Below, one piece after another: positions 17,023 to 24,627 of a stretch of 64,000 bases of DNA (positions are counted from its first letter, which is position 1; every line of letters starts with the position of its first letter). A program made the position numbers and the translations under genes. The notes beneath the pieces are model-generated. The model ran no database searches, had not been told where the DNA came from, and saw only the letters and a program-made list of their open reading frames with translations. The stretch comes from Actinomycetota bacterium. Lineage in GTDB: Bacteria; Actinomycetota; Actinomycetes; S36-B12; CAIYMF01. Location: NCBI GenBank assembly GCA_026393115.1, contig JAPLAU010000030.1:62001-126000 (forward strand), given 5' to 3'.

Positions 17023-17430
17023 TCAGTCCTCATCGGACACCACGCTAAGGCCGGTGGCACCCACACGTCGCGTTGCCGCGCCGGTGGGTTCGATCGGTTC
17101 GTCAGCAGCAGGCGCTACCTCGTCAGCCGCCGCACTCATCAACTCGCGTGCTTGGTGCCAACTCATCCGCGCTTCGGCGGTGGCCTCGCGGGCGGAGATG
17201 TCGGATCGCTTGCGAGCCTCAAGGCTGGCTGGAATGACCGAGGCGGCATGGTCGACGAGGGCGTCGAGGCTGCGGCGCTGCCAGTACTGCAGCTCGCGCG
17301 CCGTCGTGGGATCGATACGTCCTGAAGCCTCGGCCGAACGCAGCGCATCGTCGAATGCGGTGGTCGCCGAATCATCTCGCGCCGCCAACAAAGCGGTGAC
17401 GAGGTCGGGATCAAGGGGCGCTTGCGCCAT
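17023..17430 (-). CDS. Hypothetical protein (135 aa), helical
   Basis: A 135-residue acidic, alanine-rich, mostly helical protein with a disordered C-terminus (PAADEPIEPTGAATRRVGATG). No known domain is recognised. The ATG at 17430 has TACAGT six bases upstream and no Shine-Dalgarno, the leaderless pattern seen at many starts in this window, which supports both the gene and its start. It is followed after 48 bases by the 218-residue hypothetical gene. Confidence 0.6.
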   Translation of the reverse strand: MAQAPLDPDLVTALLAARDDSATTAFDDALRSAEASGRIDPTTARELQYWQRRSLDALVDHAASVIPASLEARKRSDISAREATAEARMSWHQARELMSAAADEVAPAADEPIEPTGAATRRVGATGLSVVSDED

Positions 17431-17898
17431 GCAGCCACTGTACGGGCGCCCACGCGGCAGGTTCGGACAGCGCGCCGGAGATGCGGCAAGAGCAGTTCGA
17501 AAAGCCGGAAGAAGTCAACGCAGAGTAATCAAACGCTCACATAAGGATGAATTCATCGCCCATTTGTCGTAGAAGTACGCGATTTAGTCCCATGTCTCAC
17601 TTGACAACCGTTACTCCCAGTAGTGTCATAGAACCCATCAGCCTCATGAGTCACGTAGATAACGAAAGAAACACGAGTCACACAAGTAACAGGGCTGACT
17701 ACAACTGCAGAGCGGCGGAATAGGGATCGGCAGTCCACGGTGCACCACTTCCCCACGCGTATCGCGCGAGGCCTAGCCTCGAAGGATCCGCGAAGGGTGC
17801 GAGTTACCTGTGAATTGCTAGTTCATCTCAAGCGGAGCGGATTCTGCACGGGCTAATCAGCGGACGCCCGTGACATTAATCCCAGAGGTGATATCCCA
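17431..17898. promoter_or_regulatory. Long divergent regulatory gap upstream of HD-GYP operon
   Basis: 468 bases without a convincing gene. It holds a 12-bp perfect palindrome GATGAATTCATC (17546-17557), a TTGACA hexamer at 17601-17606 with TGTCAT 17 bases later, and the segment CGAGTCACACAAGTAACA (17674-17691). That segment closely resembles CGAGTCACATCAGTCACA at 31161-31178, upstream of another small plus-strand gene, and may be a shared operator. The region is more AT-rich than its surroundings, as expected for promoter DNA. Confidence 0.5.
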
Positions 17899-17964
17899 AT
17901 GAAGAAGATCACGGCCGCTGTTGAGCGCATGCTCAGCGCCGAGGCCGCGTGGTCCTGGAGGTGA
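17899..17964 (+). CDS. Putative 21-residue leader peptide upstream of HD-GYP gene
   Basis: A 21-codon frame MKKITAAVERMLSAEAAWSWR with a good ribosome binding site (GAGGTGA, eight bases before the ATG). It ends in a Trp-Ser-Trp-Arg cluster. It lies 124 bases before the HD-GYP gene in a region with promoter-like motifs. It could be a regulatory leader peptide or a small helical protein (the first 15 residues form an amphipathic helix). No homologue is recalled, so this is a prediction from start context only. Confidence 0.45.
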   Translation: MKKITAAVERMLSAEAAWSWR

Positions 17965-18088
17965 CCCTTGAGGTCATCCCACAGGACTACGCACACAACC
18001 GGTGGAAAGCCATCGGCTGCCGATCCCTATTCCGCCGATCTGCCATCGACTCTCGGCGAGTCATCGCCCGACAGGAGGATCAGCGCCC

Positions 18089-19588
18089 GTGATGCGTTCG
18101 CTGCCTCTTGCCGCGCGCGGCTATGTCGTCGCCGTCATCCTGCTCGGCATGGCCATCGTGCTGGCCGCCGCAAGCGAGGTCGATACCTGGATCACGGTGA
18201 CGGTGCTCGCCGCACTCGTCGTTGGATCGGAAGCCCTGAGTACCACGCTGTCGCGCAGTGTCAGTCGCGGAAGTGATGTGGGAGTCTCGGTCACGACGCC
18301 GATCGTCATCGCCTCAGTACTACTACTCGGTCCGTGGGGTGCCGCGCTCGTTGGAGCCGCCAGTGCCCTCGAGATCAGCCGACTTCCCTTACTCAAACGC
18401 GCGTTCAACGGTGCGCAGATGGCCATTGCTGCGTTCGCCGCCGGGTGGGTGTACATCGCGGTCGGCGGCGAATCGCCACTCACCAGCTTCTCGCCGCGCG
18501 GTGTGCTGCTTCCGATGTTGCTCGGAAACGCCGCCTTCGAAATGGTCAACGGACTGCTCGTGGTCGGCGTTATCAGCTTGGTTGAAAAGGTGTCTGCCGC
18601 GCGAGTCTGGACCGGCACCATGCGCACCTCAGCGCTTCCGTACTTCGTTTACTCCGTCTTCGGACTGTTGCTCGCGGTCGTATGGTCAAGCGGCGTCGGC
18701 CCGTTCGCTGCCGTGCTGGTGCTCGCGCCCCTCCTAGTGGCGCGGTGGGTGTTCGCCCTCTTCGCCGCTGAACAAGAGGCCTACGACAGCACCATCCGTT
18801 CACTCATTCAAGCCGTCGAAACAAAAGACTCGTACACCCGCGGTCACAGTGAACGTGTGGCTCGCGCCAGTGTGATGATCGGTCGACGCATTGGCATGCG
18901 CGAAGACCGCGTGCAGTCACTGCGCTACGCCGGAATCTTGCACGATGTGGGCAAGCTCGGTGTCCCCACACGCGTGCTGCAGAAGGCCGGCCGACTCGAC
19001 GACGACGAGTTCGCCGCGATTCAGTTGCACCCCGTGCGAGGTCGCGAGATCACCCACGACCTCGACTTCCTCGGCGAGGCTGTCGAAGGCATCTACCACC
19101 ACCACGAACGACTCGACGGTCGCGGCTATCCGCTCGGACTCGCCGGCGACGACATTCCCGAGTTCGCGCGCGTGATCGCAGTCGCCGACGCTTTCGACTC
19201 GATGACAACTACGCGTTCGTACCGCGGCGCTCGTGCGCTCGACGACGCCATCCTCGAACTCGATCGCTGCCGGGGCACGCAGTTCGACCCCGTCATGGTT
19301 GACGCGATGACGGCCGCACTGCAAGAAGAAGGCTGGACCCGTGAGGTCGGTCTTGAACCCATTGCCGACCCGTCGCCGTACTCCGTTCCGACCTACGGAC
19401 GCGACGATGACGACCCCACCTCGGGTGCCGATCTCGCTGCTGCAGCATCGGAAGCACCGGCGCGTGCTGAAGAAGCGACCGTCGCCGACACGGCCGCCGA
19501 AGTCGACGAAGCCATGGCTGACCTATGGGGCTTGGAATACCGACTCTCACGCGAAGCCGGAACCGATGCCAGTGAGCCGTCGGCATGA
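18089..19588 (+). CDS. Membrane-anchored HD-GYP-type c-di-GMP phosphodiesterase
   Basis: About 499 residues. The N-terminal 230 residues carry roughly seven membrane helices (a MASE-like sensor). A complete HD-GYP domain follows, with HSERVARAS, the HD pair in ILHDVGKLG (His285-Asp286), HHHE near residue 337 and DGRGYP. The C-terminal 80 residues are acidic and probably disordered. Intact HD-GYP domains hydrolyse c-di-GMP to GMP or pGpG; in some Actinobacteria related domains act on other nucleotides. AGGAGGA lies ten bases before the GTG at 18089; the ATG at 18092 is an alternative. The stop overlaps the next HD-domain gene (ATGA), so the pair is co-translated. Confidence 0.88.
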   Translation: MMRSLPLAARGYVVAVILLGMAIVLAAASEVDTWITVTVLAALVVGSEALSTTLSRSVSRGSDVGVSVTTPIVIASVLLLGPWGAALVGAASALEISRLPLLKRAFNGAQMAIAAFAAGWVYIAVGGESPLTSFSPRGVLLPMLLGNAAFEMVNGLLVVGVISLVEKVSAARVWTGTMRTSALPYFVYSVFGLLLAVVWSSGVGPFAAVLVLAPLLVARWVFALFAAEQEAYDSTIRSLIQAVETKDSYTRGHSERVARASVMIGRRIGMREDRVQSLRYAGILHDVGKLGVPTRVLQKAGRLDDDEFAAIQLHPVRGREITHDLDFLGEAVEGIYHHHERLDGRGYPLGLAGDDIPEFARVIAVADAFDSMTTTRSYRGARALDDAILELDRCRGTQFDPVMVDAMTAALQEEGWTREVGLEPIADPSPYSVPTYGRDDDDPTSGADLAAAASEAPARAEEATVADTAAEVDEAMADLWGLEYRLSREAGTDASEPSA

Positions 19589-20853
19589 TGGGTCCCCGTC
19601 GTATTGACGACTCCACGTTGCGCGGCCAACTTCCGGTTGCTGTTCTCGCCGGACTAATCGTCGTGGCATCGGCCGCAATGCTTGCGGTTGAAGGAATTCA
19701 AGGCGCGCGTATCGCGGCTGCGTTCGTTGTGCTGATCGCCGTCGGTGAAATTGTTCGCATCACCCTTCCCGGTGACCGCGAGGCTGCGCCTCTGGCGGCC
19801 GCCGGCGCGCTCGCGTACGCGCTGCTTCCAGGCTTCGATGGCGAGCCGATGACCTACGGCGTTCCGCAGGCCGTCGTCGTGGTGAGTGTCGGAACCGCGC
19901 TCGGTGCCATTCCCTATCTTGCTGCCGGCCGCTCGATGCGTATCGACGAATTCACGCGTCGGGTCATTGTCACGGCCGTTGTCGCCGCACTCTTCCGACC
20001 GTTGCTTGATCGTGAGTGGAACAGCGTGGCGGTGCTGGCGCTGACGATGTCGGCGATCGCTGTCGTCGGATTTACCGTCGACACGTTGCTGGCTGCGGTG
20101 ATGCGTTCGGCGCGCGACCGTGCACCTTTCGCACGAACCCTCATCGACGAAGCGCGCGCGGTCATTGGTATCGGTTCGGCGATTACCGCCACCGGAGTGT
20201 TGATCGCTCTCGCCGGCGACGTCATGGCCTGGTGGGCGCTCGTGGTGTTTGCAATTCCACTGCTGCTGACCCAGTTCTCGTTCCGACGCTACGCATCGAT
20301 TCGCGCAACGTACCTGCAGACCATTCGCTCGCTTGCTCGCGTGACGGAAGTCGGTGGGTACACCGAAACAGGTCACGCGCGACGCGTGGCGCATCTGTCG
20401 CTGATGATCGGCCGCGAGATGGGTCTTTCCGAGCGCGAACTCATGGACCTTGAATACGCCGCTCTGATGCACGACATCGGTCAGCTCTCGCTGCAAGAGC
20501 CCATTGCCGGCGGTGCCACCACGATGGTGTCGCCGCAAGAACAGCGGCGAATCGCGGGGATGGGTGCCGCGGTTATCCGGCAAACCGCATCGTTGGCCCG
20601 TGTCGCCGACATTGTTGAGCATCAGGCCGACTGGGTGCGCCCGATGGTTCCGACCGACGATGAGGTTCCACTCGGCTCGCGCATCATTTCCGTGTGCAAC
20701 GCCTACGACGATCTGGTCGGAAGTGGCTTGGAATCTGACCGGCGCCTGCAGGCTCTTGAGCGGTTGCGCCTGTCGAGTTCGCAGGTTTATGACGCGCGGG
20801 TTGTTGATGTGCTGTCACGCATCGTCGGCCGCGATCTCGCCTACTCGATGTAG
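19585..20853 (+). CDS. Membrane protein with degenerate HD-GYP domain
   Basis: A 422-residue paralogue of the preceding gene with the same layout: about seven N-terminal helices, then an HD domain. The first metal motif survives (ALMHDIGQLS, His296), but the following Lys of HDxGK is Gln. The HHE motif is reduced to EHQADW and the GYP signature is absent. Metal binding at a full bimetal site and c-di-GMP hydrolysis therefore look doubtful. A regulatory role paired with the intact upstream protein is plausible, for example as a heterodimer partner. The start overlaps the upstream stop by four bases. Confidence 0.82.
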   Translation: MMGPRRIDDSTLRGQLPVAVLAGLIVVASAAMLAVEGIQGARIAAAFVVLIAVGEIVRITLPGDREAAPLAAAGALAYALLPGFDGEPMTYGVPQAVVVVSVGTALGAIPYLAAGRSMRIDEFTRRVIVTAVVAALFRPLLDREWNSVAVLALTMSAIAVVGFTVDTLLAAVMRSARDRAPFARTLIDEARAVIGIGSAITATGVLIALAGDVMAWWALVVFAIPLLLTQFSFRRYASIRATYLQTIRSLARVTEVGGYTETGHARRVAHLSLMIGREMGLSERELMDLEYAALMHDIGQLSLQEPIAGGATTMVSPQEQRRIAGMGAAVIRQTASLARVADIVEHQADWVRPMVPTDDEVPLGSRIISVCNAYDDLVGSGLESDRRLQALERLRLSSSQVYDARVVDVLSRIVGRDLAYSM

Positions 20854-20908
20854 CGCCCTTCCCGCCGTGGTTGGATAGGGCGGGGCGTGTGCCCCATGAG
20901 GAGGTCCG

Positions 20909-21130
20909 GTGATCGAGGTCTGCAGCGAGTTAGTGGCGAACGTCGCGTCTGTGATGGTTGAGGTTGGTGCAACCGTGGCGAAGGGCGAAATGGTCGTGCT
21001 GCTGGAGTCGATGAAGATGGAAATCCCCATGCTGGCCGAGGCCGCCGGAACTGTTACTGAGATTCGCGTCGCTCCGGGCGATGTGGTGCAGGCAGACGAT
21101 GTGCTCGTGATCATCTCGCCCACGGGCTGA
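20909..21130 (+). CDS. Biotinylated carrier protein (TB7.3-like)
   Basis: A 73-residue single biotinyl domain. The biotin-accepting lysine lies in ESMKMEIP, with the flanking glycine turns (GATVAKGE, GDVVQADDVL) of biotinyl/lipoyl folds. It resembles the stand-alone biotinylated protein TB7.3 of mycobacteria, which there sits between the sigH-rshA genes and the pdtaS kinase gene, the same neighbours as here. It should serve an acyl-CoA carboxylase encoded elsewhere. The GTG at 20909 is preceded by GAGGAGGT. Confidence 0.9.
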   Translation: MIEVCSELVANVASVMVEVGATVAKGEMVVLLESMKMEIPMLAEAAGTVTEIRVAPGDVVQADDVLVIISPTG

Positions 21131-21169
21131 GGGCTCAAGGTTTGTGGCCTATGTGCCGACAATTTTGGT

Positions 21170-22309
21170 GTGACCGATATGGCCGACGAGATGCTGCGCG
21201 AATTGCGCGTGTTTCAGGTGGATGACGCCCCCGAGCGGTCAATTCGTCCGCTGCTGCGCTCGGTAGTCGATCTCGGCGCCAGCGACCTGCACATTAAGGC
21301 CGGTTCACCGCCCCGCGTGCGCATCGACGGCCGCCTACGCACCCTCGATGCTCCTGCGCTGTCTGAGGCCGAAACTGCCGCCATGTGCCGCGAAGTGATT
21401 CGCCCCGACTTGGTCGATTCCTTTGAACGCACCCACGAAGCCGACTTCGCCTTCACCCTCGATGACGTGGGCCGATTCCGAGTTAACGCATTCGTGCAGC
21501 GCGGAGCCGTCGGCTTGGTGATGCGTCGAGTCGCCATCGGTGCCATTCCACTGTCGGAATTGGGGCTTCCTGAGGTAGTCAGCAAACTCGCCCTCGAACC
21601 GCGCGGACTGGTGCTGGTGACCGGACCGACAGGTTCAGGGAAGACCACGACCCTGGCCGGCATGATCGACCACGTCAACGAACATCGCGACGTACACATC
21701 ATGACCCTCGAAGACCCCATCGAAGTCATTCACAACGACAAGATGGGCATGGTCAACCAGCGCGAAGTTCACGTCGACACCGGCGACTTCACCACGGCGA
21801 TGCGCGCTGCGATGCGCCAAGACCCCGACGTCATTTTGATCGGCGAGATGCGCGACACCGAAACGGTGCGCGCGGCCATCTCTGCCGCCGAGACGGGCCA
21901 CATGGTGTTCTCGACCTTGCACACGGTCGACGCGCAAGAAACCGTGGCGCGCGTCATTGACTTCTTCCCATTGCACGAACAGCAGCAAGTACGCACAGCG
22001 CTTGCCGGCGCGTTGCGCGGCGTCGTTTGCCAGCGGTTGGTACCACGTGCCGATGGGCAAGGTCGGTGCGTCGCGATGGAAGTTGCCGTGAACACCGGAC
22101 GTGTCGCCGAAGCAATCGTCGACCCGCATCTGACGAACACGATTCGTCACATCGTGTCCGAGGGTGACTTCTACGGAATGCAGACCTTCGACCAACACCT
22201 CACTGGCCTGTTCCGCGATGGGGTGATCACACTCGACGACGCCATGGAGGCCTCGACGAGTCCCCACGACCTCACCATTGAACTGCGCCGGCTCGGCCTG
22301 CTCAAGTAA
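21170..22309 (+). CDS. PilT-like type IV pilus retraction/secretion ATPase
   Basis: A 379-residue hexameric secretion ATPase of the PilT subfamily. It has an N-terminal PAS-like domain (ASDLHIKAGSPPRVRIDGRL), Walker A GPTGSGKTTTLAG near residue 150, an Asp box (IMTLEDPIE), Walker B (DVILIGEMRD) and the His box (GHMVFSTLHT). The PilT C-terminal AIRNLIRE motif is changed to TIRHIVSE, and the MQTFDQHL segment is kept. No pilin, PilB, PilC or PilM-Q gene is in the window, so the machine it powers lies elsewhere or is absent. GACAAT lies six bases before the GTG at 21170, a leaderless arrangement. Confidence 0.9.
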   Translation: MTDMADEMLRELRVFQVDDAPERSIRPLLRSVVDLGASDLHIKAGSPPRVRIDGRLRTLDAPALSEAETAAMCREVIRPDLVDSFERTHEADFAFTLDDVGRFRVNAFVQRGAVGLVMRRVAIGAIPLSELGLPEVVSKLALEPRGLVLVTGPTGSGKTTTLAGMIDHVNEHRDVHIMTLEDPIEVIHNDKMGMVNQREVHVDTGDFTTAMRAAMRQDPDVILIGEMRDTETVRAAISAAETGHMVFSTLHTVDAQETVARVIDFFPLHEQQQVRTALAGALRGVVCQRLVPRADGQGRCVAMEVAVNTGRVAEAIVDPHLTNTIRHIVSEGDFYGMQTFDQHLTGLFRDGVITLDDAMEASTSPHDLTIELRRLGLLK

Positions 22310-22356
22310 TCGCGGCAGTCTCGCGTCTAGGCGCGTCGTGGCCCTACGCTGTGGCC

Positions 22357-22761
22357 ATGCCTGTGATTGTGGGGATGTCCGGTGAAGTCACTCGTACTGT
22401 CACCGATAACGACACTGCGATAGCGCTCGAGAGTGGCACGGTTGAGGTGCTGGCGACTCCTCGCATCGTGGCGTGGTGTGAAGCCGCCACGATGGCAGCC
22501 GTCGGGTCAGGAATCCGCGACGTCGACGTATGCGTCGGTACCCACGTCCAGATCGAGCACGTACAGCCCTCACCGGTCGGACAGCAGGTCACGGCGCGCG
22601 CGACAGTCACCGCGACCGACGGACGCATCATCACCTTCGAGATTGAAGCGGTGCGTCACGATTCCGATGGCGAGACGCTCATCGCGCATGGAGAAGTCGT
22701 GCGCGTCATCCTCAACCGCGAGCACTTCTTTGAGCGTGCTCAGGCAAGTGGCAAGGCGTAA
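22357..22761 (+). CDS. Hotdog-fold thioesterase, FlK-like
   Basis: A 134-residue single hotdog domain resembling the fluoroacetyl-CoA thioesterase (FlK) type group. The pattern MAMPVIVG, ATPRIVAWCEAATMAAV, VGTHVQIEHVQPSPVGQQVTA is shared with this family, including the region of the catalytic acid on the long helix. The physiological substrate is probably a small acyl-CoA; fluoroacetate resistance should not be inferred. The ATG at 22357 is preceded by TACGCT six bases upstream and no Shine-Dalgarno. The 3' end overlaps the convergent GNAT gene by 22 bases. Confidence 0.82.
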   Translation: MPVIVGMSGEVTRTVTDNDTAIALESGTVEVLATPRIVAWCEAATMAAVGSGIRDVDVCVGTHVQIEHVQPSPVGQQVTARATVTATDGRIITFEIEAVRHDSDGETLIAHGEVVRVILNREHFFERAQASGKA

Positions 22762-23240
22762 GCGAACAATCTGACCTCTGGAATCGGTAGCCAGTCGCGT
22801 TCTGGAATGCGCTGGTAGCCGCGCGCGACGTATAGCCGATGTGCGGGTTCGTTCCAGGTGATGACGCAGCACACCAGTTGTCGGGCGCCTGCTTCGCGCG
22901 CATGTTCCTCAATGGTGTCGAGCAGTGCGGCCGCGACTCCACTTCCCCAAGCGTCGGGTTCAACAGCGAGAAATCGGAATTCGCGTTCGTCGCCGAGACA
23001 CAGTTCCGCGTGACTGGTTCCGGGCGCACACACGGTGCCGGTTCCGACGATCACCTCATCGCGCAGGGCAACGAGCAGTGGTCCTGGAATCGCGCGCGCT
23101 GCGGCGTCGAGCACGACCTCGAGGTAGCCGTTGTCGATGGCGTCATGTCCGCCTGCGCGATAGGCCCGCACCGCGAGTTCACCGGCGGCCTGCCATTCAT
23201 CGGGTCGAGCTTCGCGTACGACGAGGGGTGTGTGCGTCAC
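22740..23240 (-). CDS. GNAT family N-acetyltransferase
   Basis: A 166-residue acetyltransferase of the GNAT fold. The acetyl-CoA-binding strand and loop are seen in FRFLAVEPDAWGSGVAAALLDTIEEHAREAGA (Q/RxxGxG/A-like VEPDAWGSGVA), followed by the ITWNEPAHRLYVARGYQRI motif typical of the C-terminal half. The substrate is unknown. The GTG at 23240 has CAGGAT six bases upstream and no Shine-Dalgarno. It overlaps the thioesterase gene at the 3' end. Confidence 0.88.
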   Translation of the reverse strand: MTHTPLVVREARPDEWQAAGELAVRAYRAGGHDAIDNGYLEVVLDAAARAIPGPLLVALRDEVIVGTGTVCAPGTSHAELCLGDEREFRFLAVEPDAWGSGVAAALLDTIEEHAREAGARQLVCCVITWNEPAHRLYVARGYQRIPERDWLPIPEVRLFAYALPLA

Positions 23241-23418
23241 GCTCTGATCCTGCCGGGTGCTGGAAGCCGACTGTCAGGGGGGTAACCCTCGCGTATTCCT
23301 ACTATTCGGGAATGGGTCCCGAGGGTCCGTCGGTAAAGCGCCCGGCAACACGGTCGAAATGCGGCCGTGCGGAACCTGCGCTGGTAGCGTTTCGCCCATC
23401 GTCCCTGGGGAAGGGGAC

Positions 23419-23592
23419 GGTCGTCGGGTGAACGCCAAATCCCGCCCTCACCCGGGTGCCACACCCCCTCGGGCGGGAGCGGGGGACCCAACCTTCTGAG
23501 CGCCGATCTGGTGCCCTTGGGGTGAAGTTCTCCTTACGGAGGGCCGGGCCATAGCGATGGCCCGAACCCGACAGCTCACCTCGTAGGCGTGC
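23419..23592 (+). promoter_or_regulatory. c-di-AMP (ydaO-yuaA) riboswitch, second copy
   Basis: The leader of the M23 gene has the ydaO blocks in the same order as the copy at 2.1 kb: GAACGCCAAATCCC near 23430, GCGGGGGACCCAA near 23479, CTTGGGGTGAA near 23516, and the 3' block CCCGAACCCGACAGCTCACCTCGTAGGCG near 23561-23589. The start codon lies 13 bases further on. The upstream DNA (23285-23326) holds a bulged stem-loop and a possible -10 TACTAT at 23300-23305. Both wall-hydrolase genes in this window are thus predicted to respond to the same second messenger. Confidence 0.88.
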
Positions 23593-23604
23593 GGAGGTCC
23601 GACT

Positions 23605-24483
23605 GTGTCACGACGTTTCGCATTCGCTGCTGTGTCTGTTCTCGCACTCTCGGTCACGCTGATTCCAGCGACTGTCGCCACTGCTGCACCGGCGCCCATG
23701 GGCGTCGTCGTGCGCGCGTCGGTGCCGAACTTCCCGGGCAACCTCAAGGCGGGCTCGCATGGTGCTGCTGTCACGGCCGTGCAGAAGGGTCTGCTCGCCC
23801 ACGGATACAAGATTTCGGGCCTCACGCTCGCTAGCAGCCGTACCAAGTTCGGCGTGCTGGGCGCGGCCACGATGGCCACGATCATGCGCTACAAGAAGGC
23901 GCACAACCTCGGGCCGAGCTTCGCGGTCGGTCCCAAGACGTATGCGTCGATCACTGGTTGGAAGGCCAACACTGGCGGTTCCAGCGGTGGTGGCGGAACG
24001 AGTGGCGGATCGACTGGCGGAACGACTGCGCGCTGCGGCTCGTACACCGGGCATACCTGCAAGACGACGGCCACCGGCGGACGCTTCTGTCCCACGATCG
24101 GCGCGTACATTGGTGATGGTTTCGGCGCCAACCGCGGCAGCCACTCACATCAGGGCGTAGACCTGATGAGCGTCAAGGGTCGGCCGATCTTCGCAGTCGA
24201 AGGCGGTGTGGTCGCTGGCGCGAAGATGCAGAGCAACGGTGCGCTTGCCATCACCATTAAGGGCCAGAGTGGCAATGTCTGGTACTACGGACACCAGTCG
24301 GTGAACCTCGTCAGCGATGGAGACACGGTCAAGGCTGGCCAACTCATCGGTCGCGTGGGTGACACGGGTGCTCCCGGCGCCTTCCACCTGCACTTCGAAT
24401 ACCGTCCGGGCAGTCCCGGTGACGCGTGGTACCACGCTGTGGCAGTCGACCCGGTGCCGCTGATCAAGAAGCTCTGCTTCTAG
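23605..24483 (+). CDS. Secreted M23 peptidase with peptidoglycan-binding domain
   Basis: A 292-residue exported protein. A signal peptide covers about residues 1-28 (cleavage near TAAPAP). A PG_binding_1-like repeat (GNLKAGSHGAAVTAVQKGLLAHGY) occupies about 45-110, then a Gly/Ser/Thr linker, then a LytM/M23 domain from about 165. The zinc-site motifs HxxxD (SHQGVDLMS) and HLHFEY are present, so the endopeptidase is probably active. The GTG at 23605 has GGAGG seven bases upstream. The c-di-AMP riboswitch in its leader suggests coordinated control with the NlpC/P60 protein at 2.2 kb. Confidence 0.93.
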   Translation: MSRRFAFAAVSVLALSVTLIPATVATAAPAPMGVVVRASVPNFPGNLKAGSHGAAVTAVQKGLLAHGYKISGLTLASSRTKFGVLGAATMATIMRYKKAHNLGPSFAVGPKTYASITGWKANTGGSSGGGGTSGGSTGGTTARCGSYTGHTCKTTATGGRFCPTIGAYIGDGFGANRGSHSHQGVDLMSVKGRPIFAVEGGVVAGAKMQSNGALAITIKGQSGNVWYYGHQSVNLVSDGDTVKAGQLIGRVGDTGAPGAFHLHFEYRPGSPGDAWYHAVAVDPVPLIKKLCF

Positions 24484-24498
24484 CTGCCGCTTCTTTTT

Positions 24499-24563
24499 CC
24501 GCGAGTCCATCAGTTACGCGGGTTATCCGGCCGGTTTATGCCGCGTAAGTGATGAACTCGCGG
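24499..24563. repeat. Dispersed hairpin repeat family C, copy 1
   Basis: Arms of 23 bases (24499-24521 and 24541-24563) pair with two mismatches around a 19-base loop that contains CCGGCCGG. A near-identical direct copy lies at 25647-25710 (two differences over 64 bases). The two copies bracket the single gene 24628-25629. The stem could act as a terminator for the M23 gene, but such sequence conservation is more than a terminator needs. Confidence 0.9.
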
Positions 24564-24627
24564 AACGTTGGGCAGGGGCTGTGGATGAATTCCGCGGTGC
24601 CGCGGCGAATTCGGGCACCCTTGCCAC

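Noticed and set aside
17779-17898. Possible c-di-GMP riboswitch ahead of the HD-GYP gene
   Set aside because: The conserved GEMM core blocks cannot be found; only a GC-rich leader with a short frame is seen.
23281-23330. Possible tRNA-like or small RNA hairpin upstream of the second riboswitch
   Set aside because: The stem is bulged, no T-arm or CCA-adjacent pattern exists, and it is better seen as part of the promoter region.
24499-24563. Family C repeat as an integron attC site
   Set aside because: A long imperfect palindrome next to a gene suggested attC, but the GTTRRRY/RYYYAAC core pair and the extrahelical-base layout are not evident, and no integrase is present.
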